A stretch of 64,000 nucleotides of DNA from Bosea sp. OAE506 (GTDB lineage: Bacteria > Pseudomonadota > Alphaproteobacteria > Rhizobiales > Beijerinckiaceae), in NCBI RefSeq assembly GCF_040546595.1, contig NZ_JBEPOB010000001.1, forward strand, positions 3,101,001-3,165,000, given 5' to 3'. The notes beneath the pieces are model-generated. The model did not search any database, had not been told where the DNA came from, and saw only the letters and a program-made list of their open reading frames with translations. Numbering within the stretch: the stretch's first letter is position 1; every line of letters starts with the position of its first letter. A program made the position numbers and the translations under genes. Shown here piece after piece: positions 46,343 through 55,107 of this stretch.

Positions 46343-48550
46343 ATGAAATTCGACAAGCCCGCTACCGACAACCCGATCGACCGGCTGAAGGTCGTCGGGC
46401 ATCCCCATGACCGCATCGACGGGACCCGGAAGGTCACCGGGACGGCGCGCTATGCCTATGAGCAGCATGATGTCGTGCCGAACCAGGCCTATGGCCATGT
46501 GGTCGGCGCCGGCATCGCCAAGGGCCGGATCACCGCCATCGACACGGAGGCCGCGCGCCGGGCGCCGGGCGTGATCGCCGTGCTGACGGCCAAGGAGGCC
46601 GGCACGCTGAAGAAGGGCAAGCGCAACACCGCGCCGCTGCTCGCCGGGCCCGAGGTCGCCCATTACCACCAGGCCGTGGCGCTCGTCGTTGCCGAGAGCT
46701 TCGAGCTGGCGCGCGCGGCTGGTGCTCTGATCAAGGTGGACTACAAGGCCGCCCAGGGCGCCTTCGACCTCAAGGCGGCGAAGGACGGGGCCGCCAAGCC
46801 CGAGGGCGATGATCCCAGCCTCGACGACACGCAGGTCGGCGATTTCTCGGGCGCGTTCGCGCAGGCGCCGGTCAAGCTCGACGAGACCTATACGACGCCC
46901 GATGAGAGCCACGCGATGATGGAGCCGCATGCCACGCTCGCGGCCTGGGAGGGCGAGCGGCTGACGCTCTGGACCTCCAACCAGATGGTCGCCTGGGGTG
47001 TGACCGACATGGCGACCACCCTCGGCATCCCCGAGGACCATATCCGCATCGTCTCGCCCTTCATCGGCGGCGGGTTCGGCGGCAAGCTCTTCCTGCGGTC
47101 CGACGTGCTGCTGGCGGCGCTCGGCGCGCGCCTGGCGAAGCGGCCGGTCAAGGTCGCGCTGTCGCGCCCGCTGATGATCAACAACACGACGCACCGCCCG
47201 GCGACGATCCAGCGCATCCGCATCGGCGCGACGCGGGACGGCAAGATCACCGCGATCGGCCATGAGAGCTGGTCCGGCGATCAGCCGGGTGGCGGGCCCG
47301 AGGTCGCGGTGCAGCAGACCCGCCTGCTCTATGCGGGGGCCAACCGCATGACCGCGATGCGCCTCGCAGAGCTCGATTTGCCGGAGGGCAACGCTATGCG
47401 CGCTCCCGGCGAGGCCCCGGGGCTGATGGCGCTGGAAATGGCAATGGACGAGATGGCCGAAAAGCTCGGCCTCGATCCGATCGCCTTCCGGGTGCTCAAC
47501 GACACCCAGGTCGATCCCGAGAAGCCCGAGCGGCCCTTCTCGATGCGCCGCCTCGACGAATGCTTCCGGGTCGGGGCCGAGCGCTTCGGCTGGTCGCGGC
47601 GCTCGGCGCAGCCGGGGCAGAGGCGCGAGGGCAACTGGCTCATCGGCGTGGGCGTCGCTGCCGCGTTCCGCAACAACATCGTCATGAAATCCGGCGCGCG
47701 CGTCCGCCTCGACGCGCAGGGCATCGTGACTGTCGAGACTGACATGACCGATATCGGCACCGGCAGCTACACCATCATCGGCCAGACCGCGGCCGAGATG
47801 CTCGGCGTCGGTCTCGACCGGGTCGTGGTCAAGCTCGGCGACTCGACCTTTCCCGTCTCCGCCGGGTCCGGTGGCCAGTGGGGCGGCAACAGCTCAACGG
47901 CAGGCGTCTATGCGGCCTGCGTCAAGCTGCGCGAGGCTGTGGCGCAGAAGCTCGGGATCAACTCGGCCGAGGCGGTTTTTGCCGACGGGATGGTGAAGGT
48001 CGGCAATCGCAGCCTGTCGCTGGCGAGCGCGGCCGAGTCCGGCCCGCTCAGCGGCGAGGATACGATCGAGTTCGGCGATCTCGACGAGACGCATCAGCAA
48101 TCGACCTTCGGGGCGCATTTCGTCGAGGTGGGCGTCGACGCCTACACCGCGGAGACCCGCATCAGGCGGATGCTGGCGGTCTGTGCGGCGGGTCGGATCC
48201 TCAATCCCAAGACGGCCCGCAGCCAGGTCATCGGCGCTATGACGATGGGCGCAGGAGCCGCGCTGATGGAGGAGCTTGCGGTCGACAAGCGCCGCGGCTT
48301 CTTCGTCAATCACGACCTCGCCGGCTACGAGGTGCCCGTCCATGCCGACATCCCGCATCAGGACGTCGTCTTCCTCGACGAGGTCGATCCGATGTCCTCG
48401 CCGATGAAGGCCAAGGGCGTGGGCGAGCTCGGCATCTGCGGTGTCGGCGCGGCCGTGGCCAACGCGATCCACAACGCGACCGGCGTGCGCGTGCGCGACT
48501 ATCCCATCACGCTCGACAAGCTGCTGCAGCACATGCCGGACGCGGCCTGA
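46343..48550 (+). CDS. paoC: Aldehyde oxidase molybdopterin-binding subunit (PaoC-like)
   Basis: A 735-residue molybdenum subunit. KVVGHPHDRIDGTRKVTGTARYAYE is the N-terminal hammerhead domain. SPFIGGGFGGKLFLRSD is the Mo-cofactor loop and VSAGSGGQWGGNSSTAGVYA a further one. The C-terminal KGVGELGICGVGAAVANAI carries the catalytic glutamate. PaoABC oxidises aromatic and other aldehydes in the periplasm as a detoxification step. It starts four bases after paoB. No dedicated PaoD/XdhC chaperone is seen here. Confidence 0.94.
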   Translation: MKFDKPATDNPIDRLKVVGHPHDRIDGTRKVTGTARYAYEQHDVVPNQAYGHVVGAGIAKGRITAIDTEAARRAPGVIAVLTAKEAGTLKKGKRNTAPLLAGPEVAHYHQAVALVVAESFELARAAGALIKVDYKAAQGAFDLKAAKDGAAKPEGDDPSLDDTQVGDFSGAFAQAPVKLDETYTTPDESHAMMEPHATLAAWEGERLTLWTSNQMVAWGVTDMATTLGIPEDHIRIVSPFIGGGFGGKLFLRSDVLLAALGARLAKRPVKVALSRPLMINNTTHRPATIQRIRIGATRDGKITAIGHESWSGDQPGGGPEVAVQQTRLLYAGANRMTAMRLAELDLPEGNAMRAPGEAPGLMALEMAMDEMAEKLGLDPIAFRVLNDTQVDPEKPERPFSMRRLDECFRVGAERFGWSRRSAQPGQRREGNWLIGVGVAAAFRNNIVMKSGARVRLDAQGIVTVETDMTDIGTGSYTIIGQTAAEMLGVGLDRVVVKLGDSTFPVSAGSGGQWGGNSSTAGVYAACVKLREAVAQKLGINSAEAVFADGMVKVGNRSLSLASAAESGPLSGEDTIEFGDLDETHQQSTFGAHFVEVGVDAYTAETRIRRMLAVCAAGRILNPKTARSQVIGAMTMGAGAALMEELAVDKRRGFFVNHDLAGYEVPVHADIPHQDVVFLDEVDPMSSPMKAKGVGELGICGVGAAVANAIHNATGVRVRDYPITLDKLLQHMPDAA

Positions 48551-48565
48551 GCAGGCGTTCGGCGG

Positions 48566-48605
48566 GGCCCCAAGAGCTGAGGCTTTCGCCGAAGCACTTG
48601 GGGCC
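48566..48605 (+). terminator. Long hairpin after the paoABC operon
   Basis: GGCCCCAAG (48566-48574) and CTTGGGGCC (48597-48605) form a perfect nine-pair outer stem, with an inner GCTT/AAGC stem. It starts 15 bases past the paoC stop and has no T-run. It probably terminates or protects the end of the paoABC transcript. Confidence 0.5.
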
Positions 48606-48709
48606 GCGGTCGCTCGTCTGCGGACCCCAGCGAGGGGATTCGGGCCGTTGCGCCCGCGTCCGATCGACAGCCGTGCGCGTCGGCAAACCGTCCGATTGAC
48701 TTCGATGTT

Positions 48710-48726
48710 ATGTTATACTGTAACAT
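48710..48726. promoter_or_regulatory. Zur-like box upstream of the COG0523 gene
   Basis: ATGTTATACTGTAACAT is an inverted repeat (ATGTTA-N5-TAACAT) in an AT-rich island. It lies 31 bases before the start of the CobW/COG0523 gene. It closely resembles alphaproteobacterial Zur sites built on GTTATA/TATAAC. Zinc repression of a COG0523 metallochaperone is a well-known arrangement. Confidence 0.65.
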
Positions 48727-48756
48727 TCATTCGAAGCTTTCATCGGATGGACCCGC

Positions 48757-49983
48757 ATGCAACCCGATACCCTGATCGACCGCCGCCTGCCCGTGACTGT
48801 GCTGTCCGGCTTCCTCGGCGCCGGCAAGACGACGCTGCTCAACCACATCCTCAACAACCGCGAGGGCAAGCGCGTCGCGGTCATCGTCAACGATATGAGC
48901 GAGGTCAATATCGACGCCGACCTCGTGCGCGAGGGCGGGGCAGACCTGTCGCAGACGCAGGAGAGGCTCGTCGAGATGAGTAATGGCTGCATCTGCTGCA
49001 CCCTGCGCGACGACCTCTTGAACGAGGTGCGGCGGCTCGCCGCCGAGAAACGCTTCGACTACCTGCTGATCGAGGGCACCGGCATCGCCGAGCCGCTGCC
49101 GATCGCCGCGACGTTCTCCTTCCGCGACGAGAACGACCAGTCGCTCGACGACGTCGCGCGGCTCGACACGATGGTCACGGTCGTCGACGCACTCAACCTG
49201 CTCGCCGATTACGACAGCCGCGACTTCCTGGCCGATCGTGGCGAGACGGCCGGCGAGGGCGATGGCCGCACGCTGGTCGATCTCCTGGTCGAGCAGATCG
49301 AGTTTGCCGACGTCGTGGTGATCAACAAGATCGGCGAGGCGACGCCGCAGCAGCGCGAGCAGGTTCGCCAGGTCGTCCGCGGATTGAATGGCGACGCGCG
49401 CATCGTTGAGGCCGATTTCGGCCGCGTGCCGCTGGCGGCCGTGCTCGACACCAAGCTCTACAGCGAGGAGCGCTCGCAGGAGCATCCGCTCTGGCACAAG
49501 GAGCTGTTCGGCTTCAAGGACCATGTCCCTGAGAACGAGGAATATGGCATCCGCTCCTTCGTCTACCGGGCGCGGCGGCCCTTCCACCCGCGCAAGCTCT
49601 ACGATCTGCTGGAGCAACGCCTGCCCGGCGTGATCCGCGCCAAGGGGCATTTCTGGCTGGCGACGCGGCCGCGCTGGGTCGGCGAATACTCGCTCGCAGG
49701 CCGCATCGCCCGCACCGAGGGCATGGGCAGCTGGTGGGCCGCCGTGCCCAAGGAACGCTGGCCGCGCTCGGAGGAGTTCGCCTCGCTGATGCGCAAGCAC
49801 TGGTCGCAAACCTGGGGCGACCGGCGCCAGGAGCTGGTCTTCATCGGCACGCAGGCGATGGACGAGGCGGACATTCGCGCCCTGCTCGATTCCTGCCTCA
49901 CCGGCAGTCCGGCGACCGGCATGACGCAGGCACTGCTCGGGCTCGAGGATCCCTTCCCCGCCTGGGACCGGCAGGCGGCCTGA
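48757..49983 (+). CDS. COG0523 (CobW-family) GTP-binding zinc chaperone
   Basis: A 408-residue GTPase. [16 protein letters not shown] is Walker [18 protein letters not shown] contains the metal-binding CxCC motif. [12 protein letters not shown] and VVINKIGEA complete the G-domain. The C-terminal CobW_C domain has [17 protein letters not shown] residues ([25 protein letters not shown]) typical of the ZigA/YciC subgroup. These proteins hand zinc to essential enzymes when zinc is scarce. The Zur-like palindrome in its promoter supports that assignment over cobalamin synthesis. Confidence 0.9.
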   Translation: MQPDTLIDRRLPVTVLSGFLGAGKTTLLNHILNNREGKRVAVIVNDMSEVNIDADLVREGGADLSQTQERLVEMSNGCICCTLRDDLLNEVRRLAAEKRFDYLLIEGTGIAEPLPIAATFSFRDENDQSLDDVARLDTMVTVVDALNLLADYDSRDFLADRGETAGEGDGRTLVDLLVEQIEFADVVVINKIGEATPQQREQVRQVVRGLNGDARIVEADFGRVPLAAVLDTKLYSEERSQEHPLWHKELFGFKDHVPENEEYGIRSFVYRARRPFHPRKLYDLLEQRLPGVIRAKGHFWLATRPRWVGEYSLAGRIARTEGMGSWWAAVPKERWPRSEEFASLMRKHWSQTWGDRRQELVFIGTQAMDEADIRALLDSCLTGSPATGMTQALLGLEDPFPAWDRQAA

Positions 49984-49986
49984 GCC

Positions 49987-51264
49987 TCAGCCGAACATGT
50001 CCGCCGTGATGGCGGCGTACCAGCCGATGTTCTCGGCCTGGTTATCCCTGCGCAGCGCCTCGCTCTCGTTCGGCTGCGACACGAAGGTTTCGGTCGCCGT
50101 GATCCTGCCGTCCCTGGGCTCGTAACGGCCGCCGACCTTGATCGTGTCGTCGGGGCCGACCATCGACCAGCAGGTGTTGACGTAGCGGGCCGGAAAGGTC
50201 CGCGCGCCGGTCAGTTCGCCGCGGATGACCATCGCCGCGACCTTGGCCTGGCTGTTCGCCGAGAAGGCGGATTTCGGCATGTCGCCGGCGGTGCAGGCGT
50301 CCCCGAGCACGAAGATGGCCGGGTCCACAACCGATTTCATAGTTGCGGGGTCGATCGTGCAATAGCCGCCGGCCGGGGCGAGGCCGGCGCTGCGGGCGAT
50401 CTCGCCGGCCATCTGGGCGGGGATGACGTTGACGAAGGCGCAGTCCCTGTAGGTTTCGAAGCCGGTGACGACGGTGCCGGTCTTCGGATCGACGGATCTG
50501 ATGCCGTCATGGACCCGCGGCCCGAGCCATTCGATCATTCCGCCATAGCGCTTCTCCCAATCGGCCTGGAAGGCGGCCTGCTTGGAGAAGCTCTCCTTCG
50601 GATCGAGGATGATGATCCGGGACCCGGTCTTGCCCGCCGTCTTCAGCACATGGGCGAACATCGAGGCCCGCTCATAGGGTCCGGGCGGGCAGCGATAGGG
50701 GTTGGGCGGTGCGATCATCACGATCAGCCCGCCATCGGGCACGGCGTCCAGCCGCTCCTTCACGAGTTGCGTCTGACGGCCGGGCTTCCAGCCATGCGGC
50801 ATCGCCTCCTCGGCCTCCTGCGACCAGCCCGGGACGGAATCGTATTTCAGGTCGATGCCGGGCGAGACCACGAGCCTGTCATAGGGAAGGCGCTGGCCGG
50901 TCGAGAGCAGGACCTCCTTGGCGTCCCGGTCGATCCGGGTGGCGCGGGTGCGAGCGATCGCGATGCCGGGAGCCTGCGCCAGCGTGTCGTAGCGATGGAC
51001 GATCTCGTCATAGCGCTTGAAGCCGCCGACATAGAGGTTGGAGTGGAAGCAGGTCTGGTACGTCTCGTTTTCCTCGACCAGCGTGACCGCGATCGCGCCC
51101 TGGCTGTCCCTCGCGAGATAGCGCGCGGCCGTCGCGCCGCCGGCGCCGCCGCCGATGACGACGACACGGGGCTTGGCCTGGCCGAGGATGGCCGGCGCGC
51201 CGAGCGCGAGCGTGGCGGCACCGGAGAGGCCCGCCAGAGCGAATGCGCGACGGTCGATCGTCAT
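49987..51264 (-). CDS. fccB: Flavocytochrome c sulfide dehydrogenase, flavoprotein subunit
   Basis: A 425-residue periplasmic FAD enzyme oxidising sulfide. The N-terminus has a Tat-like signal (DRRAFALAGLSGAATLALGAPAIL). RVVVIGGGAGGATAARYL binds FAD. YQTCFHSNLYVGGFK carries one redox cysteine, and GDACTAGDMPKSAFSANSQAKVAA is the family C-terminal FAD motif. The FCSD C-terminal domain includes NTCWSMVGPDDTIKVGGRY. It is downstream of the cytochrome subunit gene with an 85-base gap. With FccA it passes electrons to the respiratory chain. Confidence 0.92.
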   Translation of the reverse strand: MTIDRRAFALAGLSGAATLALGAPAILGQAKPRVVVIGGGAGGATAARYLARDSQGAIAVTLVEENETYQTCFHSNLYVGGFKRYDEIVHRYDTLAQAPGIAIARTRATRIDRDAKEVLLSTGQRLPYDRLVVSPGIDLKYDSVPGWSQEAEEAMPHGWKPGRQTQLVKERLDAVPDGGLIVMIAPPNPYRCPPGPYERASMFAHVLKTAGKTGSRIIILDPKESFSKQAAFQADWEKRYGGMIEWLGPRVHDGIRSVDPKTGTVVTGFETYRDCAFVNVIPAQMAGEIARSAGLAPAGGYCTIDPATMKSVVDPAIFVLGDACTAGDMPKSAFSANSQAKVAAMVIRGELTGARTFPARYVNTCWSMVGPDDTIKVGGRYEPRDGRITATETFVSQPNESEALRRDNQAENIGWYAAITADMFG

Positions 51265-51349
51265 GTCTGTCTCCCGAATCTGGCTTCGGAGCGGGGGAGC
51301 GATGTCGTGGCCGGAATCGCGTCGCGGGAAGTTGGTGCGCAGGCACGTC

Positions 51350-51679
51350 TCATCGGGCCGGTTCCAGGCTCTCGTAATAGGCGGCGAGGGCGGCGATCTC
51401 CTCGCGGTTGAGGCGGCCCGCGATCGTCTGCATGACCGGGTTCTCGCGCCGCCTGTCGCGATAGGCCTCCATCAGCGCAACGAACTGCCCGGCGGGCAGG
51501 CCTACGATGGCCGGAATGCCGCCGACCTGCCGGCCGCTGGTCTGGTGGCAGGCCGCGCATTCGGCGGAGAGATGATGCCCGAGCGCGATGTCGCCGGAGG
51601 CCGAGGCGGGCCCTGAGGCGAGCGCAGCTGCAAACACGACGGTTCTCGACCAGCCGCGGGGGCGAGAGGAGCCGCGCAT
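51350..51679 (-). CDS. fccA: Cytochrome c subunit of flavocytochrome c (FccA-like)
   Basis: A 109-residue single-heme cytochrome c. The signal WSRTVVFAAALASGPASA is followed by SAECAACHQTSGRQVGGIPAIVGLPAGQFVALMEAY. This gives the CxxCH heme site, and PVMQTIAGRLNREEIAALAAYYESL supplies the distal Met. ATG 51679 lacks a ribosome site of its own and forms TGATG with the stop of a 25-codon upstream ORF that has a strong one. It precedes fccB. Confidence 0.82.
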   Translation of the reverse strand: MRGSSRPRGWSRTVVFAAALASGPASASGDIALGHHLSAECAACHQTSGRQVGGIPAIVGLPAGQFVALMEAYRDRRRENPVMQTIAGRLNREEIAALAAYYESLEPAR

Positions 51680-51756
51680 CACGGGGATTGCAGCGACGTC
51701 AGGCCGGGAGCGGCGAGGCCTATCGCGATCCCTGATCCCGCTCTGGCGTTTTTCAT
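51679..51756 (-). other. 25-codon leader ORF coupled to fccA
   Basis: AGGGAGG sits at ideal distance before ATG 51756, which opens MKNARAGSGIAIGLAAPGLTS and ends at a TGA sharing its A with the fccA ATG. This could be a leader peptide that couples translation, or the true signal-peptide start shifted out of frame. No regulatory hairpin is obvious. Confidence 0.4.
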
Positions 51757-51935
51757 GCTTGGCCTCCCTGCCGCGCAACGTCTCGCATCCGGCCCGATCC
51801 TCTTTCAAAAAAACGGCCGGGCTGATTGAGCGATCTGTCGCTGTTGTCCGACAATTCGAGGGCGGCGTCCTTCACGATCTCGTTCGGAGCGACGGTGAGC
51901 CGCTGCTGACGGAGGGAAGCGCCGGCAATCCACGC

Positions 51936-51949
51936 CCCATGAACATGGG
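51936..51949. promoter_or_regulatory. Palindrome CCCATG-AA-CATGGG, site 1 (response regulator promoter)
   Basis: A perfect 6-2-6 inverted repeat in the divergent gap between fccAB and the two-component genes, centred 103 bases before the regulator ATG at 52046. Related palindromes occur at 55011 and 57034. The two-base gap between half-sites resembles the 7-2-7 layout recognised by NarL-type regulators. Confidence 0.6.
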
Positions 51950-52045
51950 CTGTCGCGCGGGACGGGGGCTCGCTAGAGTGCGCCGCGGGGGTGGTCGTCG
52001 CCGGGGGCGATGGCGGACCGGCCCGTGAGGGGAGCGAGCCGGCGC

Positions 52046-52696
52046 ATGATCGCGGTGCTGCTGGTCGAGGATGACGCGCCGACGCGCTGGCGTCTGCAGG
52101 ACGCGCTCAGTGCCGCGCCGGAGTTCACCGTGACGGCCGCCGCGACGCTGGCCGAGGCGCGGGAGAGCCTTTCCGCCAACCCGCCGCGCGTGCTCCTGAC
52201 CGATCTGCAACTGCCCGACGGGCATGGTCTCGACCTGATCCGCGAGACGCGGCAGCGCCATCCGGACACGGAGATCATGGTGATTTCGATCCTCGGCGAC
52301 GAGGAGAGCGTCATCGCCGCGATCCGCCAGGGCGCAACCGGCTATCTGCTGAAGGACGCGGTCCCCACCGACATCGCCGCGACGGTTCGCGACCTCGTCG
52401 CCGGCCATTCGCCGATCTCGGCCTCGATTGCGCGCTTCATCGTGCGCCGCACGCAGGCGCAGGCTTCCGCCGTGGCTGTGCCGCATGCCCTCAACACGGC
52501 GCGGCTGACGCCGCGCGAGATCGACATTCTCTGGGGCATCGCCAAGGGCTTCAGCTATGCCGATATCGCCGGCCATCTCGGCCTGTCGCGCCAGACCGTG
52601 CCCGGCCACATCAAGAACATATACCGCAAGCTCGAGGTGAACACGCGGGGCGAGGCGGTGTTCGAGGCGTTGCAGCAGGGTCTGATCCGGCTGTGA
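52046..52696 (+). CDS. NarL/LuxR-family response regulator
   Basis: A 216-residue response regulator. IAVLLVEDDAPTRWRL gives the acidic pocket, LLTDLQLPDGHGLDL the phospho-acceptor Asp and GYLLKDAVP the conserved Lys. The C-terminal LTPREIDILWGIAKGFSYADIAGHLGLSRQTVPGHIKNIYRKL is the LuxR-type HTH. I start at 52046; ATG 52010 would add 12 residues. It overlaps the kinase gene by GTGA, so the pair is co-translated. Its likely targets are the three nearby CCCATG-AA-CATGGG palindromes. Confidence 0.9.
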   Translation: MIAVLLVEDDAPTRWRLQDALSAAPEFTVTAAATLAEARESLSANPPRVLLTDLQLPDGHGLDLIRETRQRHPDTEIMVISILGDEESVIAAIRQGATGYLLKDAVPTDIAATVRDLVAGHSPISASIARFIVRRTQAQASAVAVPHALNTARLTPREIDILWGIAKGFSYADIAGHLGLSRQTVPGHIKNIYRKLEVNTRGEAVFEALQQGLIRL

Positions 52697-54616
52697 GCGA
52701 GGCGGCGGCCGGGCGGGACGCGCTCACGGCGGCCGCGGGCACGCCGCGTCTCGCGCTGTGGCTGGCGGCGTATCTCGCCCTGCAGGCCCTCGTCGTCGGG
52801 CTCTGCCTCATGCTCGCGGCGCTGCCGGCGCCCGAGCCGCCAGCGCGCTATGCGCTGACACAGGCGCGGCTGGAGCCCGCCGCCGTTGCCGTGACGCTGC
52901 CGCACCATCTCGACGTCCGCTTCACCATGGTCGATCCGCCGCTGTTCCGGCTGGCGTTCGAGAGGCCTGGGCCGGCCTCGGAGGGGGGCGGTCTGGTCGG
53001 TGATGCTGCCCCGCTTTACCAATGGCGTCGCGCTGGCGGTCAATGGCGTCGAGATCCTCGACAGCCGCCGCAATCCGGCGGCCAACCGGCCTGATCGAAG
53101 CTCTCCCGAGATCGCGGTGATCCCGAGCGCACTGCTGCGGGAGGGCGCCAACGAGGTCACTGTCCGGCTTCTGGTCTGGGGGCCGCTGACCGGCTTTCTC
53201 GACCGCATCTATGTCGGCCCCGACGATGCGCTGCGCCCGGCCTATGAGCGGCGCGTCCTGCTCTTCGTGACGCTGCCGGTGGTGCTCGCGGCCTGGCAGA
53301 GCATCCTCGCGGTCATCCTCGGTATGATGTGGCTGATGCGCCGACACGAGCCGGTATACGGGGCGCTCGCCGCCTCGATGGCGATCGGGGTGATGCAGAC
53401 CTTCATCTCGGCGCCGAGCGGCCAGTCGCTCTATGGCGGTCTCAATGCGGTCCTGATCGCCTCGGCGCCGCTGGAGAGCGCCTTCGGGGTGCTGTTCTTC
53501 GTCCTGTTCCTCGGGCTGAAGCTGCCGCGGATCGCCTGGCTGCTCTTCCTGCCCGGCCTGATCATCTCAGCGACGGGCCTGTTCGGCGGGCCAGGCCCGG
53601 TGCGCGCGGCCTATCTGGTGCTCGGCCCGGCGACGGTGGCCTTCTGCCTGGTCGTGATCGCCGTGCTGGTCGTGCTCGCCTTCCTCCAGCGCCGGGACGC
53701 AATCAGCCTCGTGCTCGGCAGCGCGGTCACGGTCGTGCTGTTCTTCTGCGTGCACGACATCCTCTCGATCCTCGACATCGCGCCGGACCGCCGCATCTTC
53801 TTCTCCCGCCTGTCCTATTCGGCCGTGGTGATCGCGATCGGCATCGGCCTGAGCTGGCGCTTCGCCCGGGCGCTGAACCAGGTCGACGGCTTCGCCGCGC
53901 GGATGATCGGCCTCGTCCGCGAGGCCGAGGACAAGCTGCGCGCGACGCTGGCGCGCGACGAGGAGCGGGCGCGGGCCATCGCCCTGGCGGCGGAGCGCAC
54001 ACGGCTGATGCGCGATCTCCATGACGGCCTCGGCGGCCAGCTCGTCAGCATCGTTGCGCTCAGCGAGCGCCAGCGCACGGGGGGCCCGCCGATCGGCGAG
54101 GCGGCGCGGGCGGCGCTGCGCGATCTGCGGCTCGTGATCGACGCGATGGACGACATCGGCGGCGATCTGATGCTGGCGCTGGGGGCGTGGCGGGAGCGGC
54201 TCGCCTCGCAATTGCGCGCCCACCGGATCGCGCTCGACTGGCGGGTGCTGACGCCTCAGGGCCTGCCCGTGCATCCGGAGTTGCGGCCGGGCCACGTCAT
54301 CCAGATCCTGCGGCTGCTCGACGAGGCGGTGACCAACGCGGTCAAGCATGCGCAGGCCGGCACCATCACCGTCGGCATCGAGACTTTGCCGGGCGATGGC
54401 GGGCCGCATGGGCGCATCACCGTCAGCGATAACGGTCAGGGCTTTGCAGGGCCGGGGGGATGCGAAGCTGCCCCTGCCGGGCGGGGGCTGGCCAATATGA
54501 AGCGGCGCGCCGAACGCTGCGGTGCGCTGCTGGAGATCGTCTCCGGGCCGGAGGGGACGCGGGTCACGCTCGACTTGCCGGCCCGCTTTGCCGATCTTGA
54601 AGCGGCGGGCGGCTGA
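52693..54616 (+). pseudogene. Sensor histidine kinase (HisKA_3 type), frameshifted
   Basis: The kinase starts at GTG 52693 with one helix (LALWLAAYLALQALVVGLCLMLAALP) and a periplasmic beta-sandwich. The frame breaks in the six-G run 52983-52988. Dropping one G joins FERPGPASEG to AVWSVMLPRFTNGVAL and restores a ~640-residue protein. Then come seven helices like 7TMR-DISM, the dimerisation box LMRDLHDGLGGQLVSI with the phospho-His, N-box DEAVTNAVKHA and G-box DNGQGF. As written, only a 133-residue N-terminal stub, or a separate start at 53000, could be made. A sequencing error is likely. Confidence 0.85.
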
Positions 54617-54622
54617 GCCGGC

Positions 54623-54916
54623 TCAGCGACGCCCGACGCGGTTGACCGGGCCGCCGCGATTGGCGGGCGTGCCAGGCCGCACGCCGACGCCGCGCGCGCC
54701 GGCTCCGACACCGCGATAGGGGGTCGCCACCGCCCCCCGGGCGACCGGGGCGCCGACCACGACGGGCGCTCCGGGCCGCGCCACGCAGCCCTTCGGCACG
54801 CCGACCGTCTTGCAATAGACGACGGCCGCCTGTGCCGGGGCCGGCTCCAGCGCGACCAGCGCGGAAAAGGCCGCCAGGCCGAGTGCAGCGCGCGTGATAC
54901 CTCGAATGCGACCCAT
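54623..54916 (-). CDS. Small secreted Gly/Pro-rich protein
   Basis: A 97-residue protein from ATG 54916 with GGAGGAC upstream. The signal is ITRAALGLAAFSALVALEPAPAQA. The short mature region VVYCKTVGVPKGCVARPGAPVV has two cysteines, followed by a glycine/arginine/proline-rich tail (GVGAGARGVGVRPG...). It probably stays in the periplasm or surface. It converges on the kinase gene, and its promoter faces palindrome site 2 about 95-112 bases upstream, so it may belong to the same regulon. No family is recognised. Confidence 0.65.
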   Translation of the reverse strand: MGRIRGITRAALGLAAFSALVALEPAPAQAAVVYCKTVGVPKGCVARPGAPVVVGAPVARGAVATPYRGVGAGARGVGVRPGTPANRGGPVNRVGRR

Positions 54917-55010
54917 GGTTCGTCCTCCGCCATGCCAGCGTCCGCGCCCGGGCCGACCGGCCCGGTTCAACGACGTCGCTCCAATCTGGCCCGTTGCGCC
55001 CGGCTGCGAC

Positions 55011-55028
55011 ATCCCATGAAGATGGGAT
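55011..55028. promoter_or_regulatory. Palindrome ATCCCAT-GAAG-ATGGGAT, site 2
   Basis: A perfect seven-base inverted repeat around GAAG, sharing CCCATGAA-ATGGG with sites 1 and 3. It lies between the divergent small secreted protein gene and the MscS-like gene, centred 88 bases upstream of the latter's ATG. Confidence 0.6.
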
Positions 55029-55107
55029 GGCTGCAGGGGCGCCGAGAGCCCCTGATCGGAGTGCAGGCGCAGCGGCGAACAGCCGCGCGGCCGCCGGGGG
55101 AGAGCGC

